Shown here: one piece after another, positions 1-5,263 of the stretch
How positions within the stretch are numbered: the first letter of the stretch is position 1
Layout: each line of letters begins with the position of its first letter
NCBI GenBank assembly: GCA_015522765.1
Contig: WALR01000071.1
Coordinates: 1-5,349 of the forward strand
DNA: 5,349 nt
Direction of reading: 5' to 3'
From: Candidatus Woesearchaeota archaeon
GTDB lineage: Archaea > Nanobdellota > Nanobdellia > Woesearchaeales > WALR01
Program-made: the position numbers and the translations under genes
Notes under the pieces: model-generated
Told to the model about the DNA's origin: nothing
The model's database searches: none
Seen by the model: only the letters and a program-made list of their open reading frames with translations

Positions 1-175
1 TGTATTCAAGAAATCTGGTGAAGGCGTCTGTTCCTAAAGCGTATGTTTCAGGTATCTTTACAACATTACTGAGTCCCTCTTCTTCAAGTATCCTGTGGGC
101 GAGGTCAAGCCCCTTCCCCTTTCCACCTATACTTCCTGGATAGACAGCTGTCACGAAGCCGTTTGTTTCATCCAT
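1..175 (-). CDS. PEP/pyruvate-binding domain protein (PEP synthase-like), N-terminal fragment
   Basis: The first 58 codons of a gene that leaves the window at position 1; ATG is at 175-173. The peptide has a Gly-rich lysine motif, GSIGGKGKGL, at residues 14-23, then VVKIPETYALGTDAF at 38-52. This matches the start of PPDK_N (PEP/pyruvate-binding, ATP-grasp-like) domains. In E. coli PpsA the corresponding stretch is GGKNASLGEM followed by VPNGFATTADAF. Such enzymes move phosphate between ATP and pyruvate/PEP, as in phosphoenolpyruvate synthase. The KIPxTYxLGTDAF style also occurs in uncharacterised PPDK_N proteins, so true PEP synthase activity is not shown; the phosphohistidine and PEP-binding domains would lie outside the window. 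The start is supported by a TATA box 27.5 nt upstream and no Shine-Dalgarno sequence, implying a leaderless mRNA. The family call is fairly firm, the exact enzyme is not. Confidence 0.72.
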   Translation of the reverse strand, partial: MDETNGFVTAVYPGSIGGKGKGLDLAHRILEEEGLSNVVKIPETYALGTDAFTRFLEY

Positions 176-197
176 TTAAATAGGGAAGGAAAGCTAA

Positions 198-207
198 TAT
201 TTAAATA
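198..207. promoter_or_regulatory. palindromic TATA box, possibly bidirectional
   Basis: TATTTAAATA is its own reverse complement, centred at 202.5. On the minus strand the centre lies 27.5 nt from the A of the PPDK_N start codon (175), the normal archaeal TATA-to-start-site distance for a leaderless gene. On the plus strand the same distance lands at 229-230, the first base of a 7-bp inverted repeat enclosing a candidate RNA. TATA identity and spacing are seen in the sequence; use in both directions is inference. Confidence 0.55.
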
Positions 208-228
208 ATTCCTCAGATTTGCCCTAAA

Positions 229-292
229 GGCGTGCGATGATTAGGTGAACACCCGAGCCAGGTGGCTTGTGGATGTAACTGATGAGCACGCC
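229..292 (+). ncRNA. candidate small structured RNA, class unknown
   Basis: A perfect 7-bp inverted repeat, GGCGTGC (229-235) and GCACGCC (286-292), closes a 64-nt element. Inside it, CCGAGCC (254-260) can form a helix with GGCUUG (264-269) over an AGGU loop; the G-U pair it needs exists only in the plus-strand RNA, so plus is the favoured strand. GATGA (236-240) and CTGATGA (279-285) face each other next to the closing stem, loosely recalling the box C and D kink-turn of archaeal sRNAs. However, box C is imperfect, the stem leaves no kink-turn bulge and no good C'/D' pair is visible. The predicted plus-strand start from the palindromic TATA box falls at 229-230. A tRNA is excluded: there is no T-loop or anticodon arm. 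It could instead be a 3' structure of the gene ending at 332 on the minus strand. Confidence 0.33.
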
Positions 293-302
293 ATTATTCT
301 CG

Positions 303-316
303 CCTTGAAAACAAGG
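303..316. repeat. short perfect hairpin
   Basis: CCTTG (303-307) and CAAGG (312-316) form a 5-bp stem with a 4-nt loop (AAAA on plus, TTTT on minus). It lies 16 nt beyond the stop of the 206-aa gene on the minus strand and 10 nt after the candidate RNA on the plus strand, so it could mark a 3' end for either. No clear oligo-T tract follows in either direction, so it is not called a terminator. Confidence 0.25.
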
Positions 317-331
317 AAGCGGGTTATCTTA

Positions 332-952
332 CTAGAAATAGCCGCTCTTATTCTCTATGTTGCTGCCGAATATTACCATCTCGACGAGGGTTTTCGCTCC
401 CTTGCAGCTGCTCTTAAAAATTTTTTTGGGGACATTGAAAAACTCAAGGGATAATGAGTCTATTATACGCTCCTTCTCCTCGGCAGGGAGTCCGCTTAAG
501 AGATGGATAATCACGAAGGATGCCCCTGACTTGTTTATACCCTCCATCATCTCTCTGAGGCTGCTCTTCCATTCATCATGGTCGAGTCTGCTCCTTCTGG
601 AGACACTCCCGTTATTGACCTCCAGGTCGATTATGTTCCTTATCCTGCACCTCCTTATGGTGTACTCGTCCTCCTCCTCTAAAAGCCTGTTTACGAGCTT
701 TAAGAACTCCTCCTTATTCCTCAGTGCAGAGGAGAGGGCGCCGACGCCCACATCAACATTATCAATCTCGTTTATGTAGCCGTTGTCCAAAATCCCTGAT
801 TCATCGTCATCCCTGTAGTTCTGCCTCCCGTTGTCAACAATCCTCCTTATCTCCCTCAGCGCAGCTGTAGAAACCTTGCCCTTAAACCTCAGCTTAACAT
901 CAGGTCGGTTAATGCTCAAGCTAAAGGACGGTTGCTCCCTTTTCTTCCCCAT
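332..952 (-). CDS. hypothetical protein, 206 aa, charged and soluble
   Basis: I do not recognise this family. The protein starts with a basic segment (MGKKREQ), then SFSLSINRPDVKLRFKGKVS (10-29), which looks like a pair of beta strands. A probable helix follows at 30-40, then an acidic Asp/Glu/Asn-rich stretch around 48-68. Next come a helix near 76-95 (KEEFLKLVNRLLEEEDE), a basic region (99-122) and an alpha/beta-looking end with SGASFVIIHLLSGLPAEEKE (142-161). There is no signal peptide, membrane span or metal-binding motif; the two cysteines (102, 183) are isolated. ATG at 952 is supported by an AT-rich TATA element about 27-32 nt upstream, suggesting a leaderless transcript. It lies 67 nt beyond the PAN stop on the same strand. 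The long unbroken frame, ordinary composition and promoter make it probably real, perhaps lineage-restricted. Confidence 0.72.
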   Translation of the reverse strand: MGKKREQPSFSLSINRPDVKLRFKGKVSTAALREIRRIVDNGRQNYRDDDESGILDNGYINEIDNVDVGVGALSSALRNKEEFLKLVNRLLEEEDEYTIRRCRIRNIIDLEVNNGSVSRRSRLDHDEWKSSLREMMEGINKSGASFVIIHLLSGLPAEEKERIIDSLSLEFFNVPKKIFKSSCKGAKTLVEMVIFGSNIENKSGYF

Positions 953-974
953 AACAGCGGTAATACACTACTAT

Positions 975-989
975 TATTTAATATTTATT
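975..989 (-). promoter_or_regulatory. TATA element for the 206-aa hypothetical gene
   Basis: The minus strand reads AATAAATATTAAATA, with two possible boxes: ATTAAATA centred 26.5 nt and ATAAATAT centred 32.5 nt upstream of the ATG at 952. The first matches the spacing seen at the other genes here and predicts transcription starting at the start codon. Confidence 0.45.
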
Positions 990-1019
990 GATTATGAGAA
1001 CACAATAAAACCATTAGAA

Positions 1020-2156
1020 TCAGCCGAACATCTCCCTGTAGACGCTGTCTTCCTTTTCCTTCCTCTTAACCTTCTCAATCGCCATTAAGAAGTCCTTCTC
1101 ATTAACCTGCGTCCTTCCCTCCCTTATGGCAAAATAGCCTGCCTCTGTTGCCACTGCCTTGATATCAGCGCCCACAAACCCATCCATCCTCTTCGCAAGC
1201 ATCTCAAGGTTAACCCTGCCTATATGCATCTTCGCCGTGTGAATCTTCAGTATCTCTACTATACCCTCAGGATTAGGGGCGGGTATCTCTATGAGCCTGT
1301 CAAGCCTCCCCGGCCTTGTTATCGCAGGGTCGAGTATGTCCTTCCTGTTAGTGCAGCCTATCACCTTGACATTTCCCAGGTGCTTGAACCCGTCAATCTC
1401 TGCCAGAAGTTGCATGAATGTGCGCTGCACCTCCCTCTCCCCTGAGGTGCCGACATCAACCCTTCTTGCAGCTATTGCATCAAGCTCGTCAATGAAGAGT
1501 ATCGCAGGGGACTTCTTCCTCGCAAGCTCAAACACATCCTTCACAAGCTTCGCACCCTCGCCTATGAACTTCTGGACGAGCTCTGAGCCGACAATCTCTA
1601 TAAAAGTGGCATTTGTGCTGGAAGCAACAGCCTTGGCAAGCAGGGTCTTTCCTGTTCCAGGCAGGCCGTAGAGGAGGACGCCCTTAGGGGGCTGTATCCC
1701 CACCCTCTTGAAAAGCTCCGGCTTCTTAAGGGGGAGCTCTATAACCTCCTTCACCTCCTCAATCTGGTTGTTTAACCCGCCTATGCTCTTCCAAGGAATC
1801 TTTGGCTTCTCGACTATCACAAACCTCTCGACATTGAAGTTCTTCGTGTTCTTAAGAACCCTGACTATGTTAAGATTCTTCTGCTCAACAAGCACGGTGT
1901 CCCCTGCCTTCACATTCTTTATATCTGACGACACATTAACATAGAACATGTTCCCGTTGGGTATCTTTATTACCGCCTTGTCCCCTATCACATCATTAAT
2001 CTCGCACACCATTAATGCAGGCTCCCTAAGCTTAGTGAGCTCCTGCTTCAGATGCTCTATCGTGCTCCTCAGAATCCGATTCTCATCCTCAAGCCTGCTC
2101 GTAAACGCAGTATAGCTGTAAAGAACATCCTTCACATCGCCTTTGTCCTCTCCCAT
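1020..2156 (-). CDS. pan: proteasome-activating nucleotidase (PAN), AAA ATPase
   Basis: Hexameric AAA unfoldase that feeds proteins into the archaeal 20S proteasome in the cytoplasm. Domains in order: an N-terminal coiled coil at about 14-45, ending in Pro46, the position of the conserved proline that organises the PAN coiled-coil pairs; an OB-fold at about 47-105; and the AAA module from PWKSIGGL (121-128). Visible motifs are Walker A GLPGTGKT (164-171), pore loop KFIGEG (196-201), Walker B ILFIDE (219-224), sensor 1 Asn270, the RPGRLDR arginine-finger region (281-287) and the helical lid with GADIKAVATEAG (329-340). At 378 aa it is a little shorter than many PANs, through a short N-terminal tail. 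It ends in Met-Phe-Gly where PAN usually has the hydrophobic-Tyr-X proteasome-docking motif. The AAA core resembles other AAA ATPases, but coiled coil plus OB plus this C-terminus points to PAN. ATG at 2156 is fixed by a TATA box 27.5 nt upstream. Confidence 0.93.
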   Translation of the reverse strand: MGEDKGDVKDVLYSYTAFTSRLEDENRILRSTIEHLKQELTKLREPALMVCEINDVIGDKAVIKIPNGNMFYVNVSSDIKNVKAGDTVLVEQKNLNIVRVLKNTKNFNVERFVIVEKPKIPWKSIGGLNNQIEEVKEVIELPLKKPELFKRVGIQPPKGVLLYGLPGTGKTLLAKAVASSTNATFIEIVGSELVQKFIGEGAKLVKDVFELARKKSPAILFIDELDAIAARRVDVGTSGEREVQRTFMQLLAEIDGFKHLGNVKVIGCTNRKDILDPAITRPGRLDRLIEIPAPNPEGIVEILKIHTAKMHIGRVNLEMLAKRMDGFVGADIKAVATEAGYFAIREGRTQVNEKDFLMAIEKVKRKEKEDSVYREMFG

Positions 2157-2180
2157 TTGAGCAGGAATGCTTAAAGATTA

Positions 2181-2189
2181 TTTAAATTT
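2181..2189 (-). promoter_or_regulatory. TATA box of pan
   Basis: The minus strand reads AATAAATTTAAATAATC across this site; TTTAAA (2186-2181) is centred 27.5 nt upstream of the pan ATG. The spacing predicts a leaderless mRNA. The box lies within the 65-bp gap after tldE, so pan has its own promoter even if tldE transcripts read through. Confidence 0.55.
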
Positions 2190-2221
2190 ATTGCTTCAAA
2201 TCCAGAAATCTTTCACAGCCC

Positions 2222-3562
2222 TCATTTAACACTCTTGGTTATCTCCACATCGCTGACGAGTGCAGAGGGCGTCGTTACAGGGCTCTCCACCTCCCACGAG
2301 TCAACGCTCAGGGAGTCATTCCCAAGCGCCTTAATGTTCTTTACCATCTCCACGAGGTTCCCGCTCACCCTTATGTTCTTTATGCTCTTAACAATCTCGC
2401 CGTTCTCTACTATGAACGCCCCGTCCCTAGGTATTGTTGAGAAGTCCCCTGTAGAGTGGTTCTGGAATCTCGTGTACCACACATTCGTTATCAGTATTGC
2501 GCGGTCCACAGAATCAAGCAGACCATCAAAAGTTAGGCTACCGTTTGCTACGACAAGATTCGAGGGCTCAGGGGAGATTATCCCTGCGTTTGATGTTGTT
2601 TCTGCCCCGTACCTCTTCGCAGTGCTCGTGTTATGCATGTATGTCTTTAAGACTCCTCTATCAATCAAAAGGTTCCTTCTTGAAGGGACGCCCTCATCGT
2701 CAAATCTGCGGCTGGCTGAGCCATGGCTTAGTGTGGCGTCGTCGTAAAGAGTGAAGATTGAAGAGGCAACGGCCTTGTTTATGCTGTCCTTAAACGGGCT
2801 TATCCCCGCCTCCACATTAAAAGCGGACAGCGCTTCACCAACATTGTCAACAATATTCGAGAAGGAGAGGGGCTTAAACAGGACATTGAACCTTCCCCTC
2901 GGCCCTTCTTCAGGATTCCTCGCGAGGAGGGCTGTATCTGCCGCGAGAGAGGCGAGCTCCTCAAAGTTTATATCCTTAATATGGCTTGAACACTTGACTT
3001 CATGGCCTGTCGCCTCCTTTGTTGCCAGAGCCCTTATAGAGAACAACGCATTTGTCCATTTATCATAGCCCTCAGCATTCCTGCTTGAGATGAGCCATCT
3101 CTTCCCATGGACAGTTGAGAAGATGCCTGCGCTCCTCTCCACACCCTTCTCTTTCACCTTTTCTATCGCGCCCCTCACCTGCTCAACCCCCTCCTCAGGG
3201 GAAGAGGCTATGCTCTCATCATAGTTGTCAATCGTCGAGTACTCAAAGGGGCCGTCAGCTATCCCCTCGAACTCCTCATTCCTTGAGAGCTTCAGGGCAT
3301 ACCTGGAAAGCCTGTCAATGTTCTGCCTTAATGACTCATCATTTGTGAACTGGAAAGAGCCCGTGATTATCCTCTTTTTAAAACTTGCAAACACGCTTAC
3401 AAGCTCCTCGTCCCAGTTCTTCATTATGGAGAGCCTGCTGTTAAACCACCTTGCCATAGAGTTCTCAACCCTGTTGAACTCAACTATTGCATCGTCGGCC
3501 CCGTTCTCTGTCAGTCTCTTAAGCGCAGATTCGATTATTCCAAATTCACCATTATCATCCAT
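2222..3562 (-). CDS. tldE: TldE (PmbA-like) subunit of the TldD/TldE metalloprotease
   Basis: Partner subunit of the TldD/TldE heterodimer, a zinc protease that degrades unfolded peptides; in E. coli it trims the microcin B17 precursor and the CcdA antitoxin. Counting from Met at 3562, the 446-aa length is close to E. coli PmbA (450 aa). Family marks are RFDDEGVPSRR (286-296) in the middle, and near the C-terminus STGDFS (370-375), AFIVENGEIV (382-391) and VSGNLVEMVKNIKALGND (399-416), which parallel the PmbA TGDYS, WVENGEI and AGNLKDMWRNIVAVGND stretches. There is no HExxxH, as expected for the non-catalytic subunit. A TTG at 3571 could extend the protein by three residues and overlap tldD by 8 nt. 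The ATG at 3562 is preferred because GTGAGG then sits 10 nt upstream, and only one base separates it from the tldD stop, which suggests translational coupling. Confidence 0.92.
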   Translation of the reverse strand: MDDNGEFGIIESALKRLTENGADDAIVEFNRVENSMARWFNSRLSIMKNWDEELVSVFASFKKRIITGSFQFTNDESLRQNIDRLSRYALKLSRNEEFEGIADGPFEYSTIDNYDESIASSPEEGVEQVRGAIEKVKEKGVERSAGIFSTVHGKRWLISSRNAEGYDKWTNALFSIRALATKEATGHEVKCSSHIKDINFEELASLAADTALLARNPEEGPRGRFNVLFKPLSFSNIVDNVGEALSAFNVEAGISPFKDSINKAVASSIFTLYDDATLSHGSASRRFDDEGVPSRRNLLIDRGVLKTYMHNTSTAKRYGAETTSNAGIISPEPSNLVVANGSLTFDGLLDSVDRAILITNVWYTRFQNHSTGDFSTIPRDGAFIVENGEIVKSIKNIRVSGNLVEMVKNIKALGNDSLSVDSWEVESPVTTPSALVSDVEITKSVK

Positions 3563-3563
3563 T

Positions 3564-4967
3564 TTAACCAAGCCTCACATCCCTTATTCTAAAGCTGGCT
3601 CCTCCCATCCAGACGGGGATGCCCTGTATAGGGTCGCCCTTTCCACAGGTGGCAGGATGCATCTCAAAATCCTTGCCAACAGCGTCAACACTACTCCACA
3701 GCCCCTTAGTAGATATCTCCAGGATGGGCGCCCATAATGGCTCCTCTATCCTCCCGTTCCTTATCCTCCATGTCTGTAAGCCAACATAGCGCTGGTGGGA
3801 CCTCTTGTCGTCGATATTCCACTCATTGAATCCCTTGAAGTAAACACCATTCTTTACTCCTTCCACTAGCTCCTCAAATGAGTGGTCTCCCGGCTCGAGG
3901 TAGGTGTTCGCCATCCTCACAATCGGCTCCCTAAGGAAGACATTCGCCCTGCTCGCACCGTTGCTCTCAACACCCATCATCGCAGCGCTCTCCCTGTTCT
4001 GCAGGAATTCATTAATCACGCCTTCCTTTACGAGGAGCCTCTTCCTTGCCTTTACCCCCTCGTCATCATAAAGATAGTAGCCGTTGCTCCCCTTTATCGT
4101 TGGGTCGTCAGCCACATTGACAGCCTCTGTGCCTATCCTTGTGCCAAGCATGTCCTTGGTGAGATAGGACTCGCCTGCCTGCGCCGCCTCCCTGCCTAGC
4201 ACGCGGTCCCCCTCTGAGGGGTGGCCCACACTCTCATGGGTTATTATCCCTGTGAGTTCAGGGCTGAAAACAACATCCACCTTTCCATCGTCCATCTTCT
4301 CCCCCTTATTTATCATCTCGACTATCTCTCTTATGCTGGCTGTTATCTCATTTATTGTGTCTCCCCTGCTCATAATCTCCCATCCGCCTACGCCGCCGTA
4401 CTGCCAGTACTTCTGGGCGCTCCTCTTCTCGGACATTAAGGTAATATAGTGGTGAAGGTTCACCCTAGGGGTAAATGAGTAAATCTTCGACCCCTCGCTT
4501 GTAAGGATATACTTCTCAGAGCCAGTTACCTCGAGAGAGAGGAACCTTGACGACTTCTCAAATATGTCCTTGACCTCGTCGTCTATCTTCTTCATATAGC
4601 TGAGCTTCTCGTCAGGTCCAACATCATTGATATTAATCTTCTGTGGAACGATATCCCTGCTCTCATGAGCGGGCTCTGACGCGATTCCGCCGTTGGCTGC
4701 CCCTGCAGAGCTTGCCATGGCAATCGCCCTGTTAATTACACGCAGGATATCCTCTTTGCGAAGGGAATTCACGGCCCCAAATCCGAGCATGTTCCTGTGC
4801 ATGAGTCTTACGCTTATCCCTGAAAGCATGCTGAAGGAGGAGTCCTCTGCAATACCATTCTTCATTACGAATGTATCCTCATTAACATTCTCAAGTCTTA
4901 CCTCTGCATAATCCGCCCCAAGCTCAAGCGCCTTGTTAAGGGCAAACTCCGCAATCTCATATTCCAT
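3564..4967 (-). CDS. tldD: TldD, catalytic zinc subunit of the TldD/TldE protease
   Basis: Metallopeptidase (family M103 type) that works with TldE; the heterodimer forms a chamber that admits unfolded peptides. The 467-aa product is near the usual length (E. coli 481). The zinc site is intact: HESVGH at 244-249 gives His244, catalytic Glu245 and His249, and Cys441 in the C-terminal ATCGKGDPIQGIPVW stretch (439-453) is the expected third ligand. Other family marks are YYLYDDEGVKARK (297-309), RMANTYLEPG (351-360) and GVYFKGF (374-380). No signal peptide or membrane span is seen, so it should be cytoplasmic. It is the first gene of the tldD-tldE operon. Unlike its neighbours it appears to have a leader of about 72 nt and a Shine-Dalgarno-like GAGGGG before ATG 4967. 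Confidence 0.95.
   Translation of the reverse strand: MEYEIAEFALNKALELGADYAEVRLENVNEDTFVMKNGIAEDSSFSMLSGISVRLMHRNMLGFGAVNSLRKEDILRVINRAIAMASSAGAANGGIASEPAHESRDIVPQKININDVGPDEKLSYMKKIDDEVKDIFEKSSRFLSLEVTGSEKYILTSEGSKIYSFTPRVNLHHYITLMSEKRSAQKYWQYGGVGGWEIMSRGDTINEITASIREIVEMINKGEKMDDGKVDVVFSPELTGIITHESVGHPSEGDRVLGREAAQAGESYLTKDMLGTRIGTEAVNVADDPTIKGSNGYYLYDDEGVKARKRLLVKEGVINEFLQNRESAAMMGVESNGASRANVFLREPIVRMANTYLEPGDHSFEELVEGVKNGVYFKGFNEWNIDDKRSHQRYVGLQTWRIRNGRIEEPLWAPILEISTKGLWSSVDAVGKDFEMHPATCGKGDPIQGIPVWMGGASFRIRDVRLG
3573..3578 (-). promoter_or_regulatory. Shine-Dalgarno-like site deciding the tldE start
   Basis: The minus strand reads GTGAGG inside the last codons of tldD, with a 10-nt spacer to ATG 3562 but only 1 nt to the alternative TTG 3571. 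This favours the ATG. The match to the anti-Shine-Dalgarno sequence is partial (GAGG), so support is modest. Confidence 0.35.
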
Positions 4968-4973
4968 GCCTAT

Positions 4974-4979
4974 CCCCTC
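4974..4979 (-). promoter_or_regulatory. Shine-Dalgarno-like site of tldD
   Basis: The minus strand reads GAGGGG with a 6-nt spacer (ATAGGC) to ATG 4967; the GAGG part alone would be 8 nt away. It overlaps the TGA of the upstream 14-codon frame. A leadered, Shine-Dalgarno-type start contrasts with the leaderless starts predicted for the other minus-strand genes. Confidence 0.5.
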
Positions 4980-5022
4980 ATCTTTCTTGGTCTTGATTCT
5001 TCATCGTTCTCTCTTTTTTCAT
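4978..5022 (-). CDS. possible 14-aa upstream ORF in the tldD leader
   Basis: ATG 5022 opens a frame for MKKERTMKNQDQER, stopped by TGA at 4980-4978, 10 nt before the tldD ATG and in a different frame from it. Its start overlaps the stop of a 45-codon frame by ATGA. It lies inside the predicted tldD transcript (start near 5039). The peptide is short and highly charged with no recognisable function. It could be a coupling or regulatory uORF, or chance. Confidence 0.2.
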   Translation of the reverse strand: MKKERTMKNQDQER

Positions 5023-5156
5023 GAACAGCACCTAGAAAACAATATTGCAGGAATGCGCATCAATTTAAATCTTTCGGAAAGTTTAGGAATAAAAATATGC
5101 TGGGTGCTCTGCAATGCATTTCTTCTCTTTGGGCGGAGTAACTCATCATTTATCAT
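5019..5156 (-). CDS. possible 45-aa small ORF upstream of tldD
   Basis: ATG 5156 starts a 45-aa frame beginning MINDELLRPKRRN and ending AILFSRCCS, basic overall with a hydrophobic C-terminal third and two adjacent cysteines. A strong TATA-like stretch lies about 30 nt upstream on the minus strand, fitting a leaderless start. Against it, the tldD TATA box lies inside the frame and the peptide matches no family I know. TldD/TldE proteases can mature ribosomally made peptides, so a precursor role is conceivable, but that is speculation from position alone. Confidence 0.2.
   Translation of the reverse strand: MINDELLRPKRRNALQSTQHIFIPKLSERFKLMRIPAILFSRCCS
5063..5070 (-). promoter_or_regulatory. 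TATA box of the tldD-tldE operon
   Basis: The minus strand reads ATTTAAAT; TTTAAA is centred at 5066.5. With the 27.5-nt spacing seen at the other genes, transcription would begin near 5039, giving tldD a leader of about 72 nt. No closer TATA box precedes ATG 4967. Confidence 0.5.
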
Positions 5157-5181
5157 TTGATAGTGGTGAAGGATAGGAAGA

Positions 5182-5190
5182 TTTATATAT
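5182..5190. promoter_or_regulatory. strong TATA-like box, orientation uncertain
   Basis: TTTATATAT, followed by TATAAG, is close to the archaeal box A consensus. On plus it is preceded by purine-rich GGAAGA, a possible BRE, and predicts a start near 5213, just before an ATG at 5216 immediately followed by TAA. On minus it lies about 30 nt before ATG 5156 of the 45-codon frame. Which direction is used cannot be decided by eye. Confidence 0.4.
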
Positions 5191-5228
5191 TATAAGAGGG
5201 TTTCATAAAAGCCTAATGTAAGCAAAAG

Positions 5229-5239
5229 TTTTAAGTATA
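5229..5239 (+). promoter_or_regulatory. TATA element for the rightmost plus-strand gene
   Basis: TTTTAAGTATA is centred about 30 nt before ATG 5264, fitting a leaderless or nearly leaderless start. No Shine-Dalgarno sequence precedes that ATG. Confidence 0.4.
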
Positions 5240-5263
5240 GGGATTGTTTGTTCAATAATTAAT

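Noticed and set aside
234..285. Canonical C/D box sRNA
   Set aside because: GCGATGA departs from the RTGATGA box C, no convincing D' and C' pair exists, and the closing stem pairs right through where the kink-turn bulge should be. It is kept only as a loose resemblance.
229..292. tRNA interpretation of the 7-bp closing stem
   Set aside because: On neither strand is there a T-arm with a proper T-loop, a D-arm or an anticodon stem with a 7-nt loop at the required places, and the element is too short.
245..454. A plus-strand 69-codon GTG frame with a hydrophobic middle
   Set aside because: It overlaps the end of the better-supported 206-aa minus-strand gene by more than 120 nt, uses a GTG start with no ribosome-binding site, and begins inside the stem-loop element. 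It resembles no family I know.
357..779. Long plus-strand frames opposite the 206-aa gene, pan, tldE and tldD
   Set aside because: These are Ser/Leu-rich mirror frames of well-supported minus-strand genes, with no promoter, ribosome-binding site or family motif of their own.
2222..3562. TldE as a decayed protease because HExxxH is missing
   Set aside because: Lack of the zinc motif is normal for the TldE/PmbA subunit; the frame is full length and its family motifs are intact.
3563..3571. TTG start for tldE, overlapping tldD by 8 nt
   Set aside because: The GTGAGG site would be only 1 nt away from TTG; ATG at 3562 gives workable spacing and a stronger start codon.
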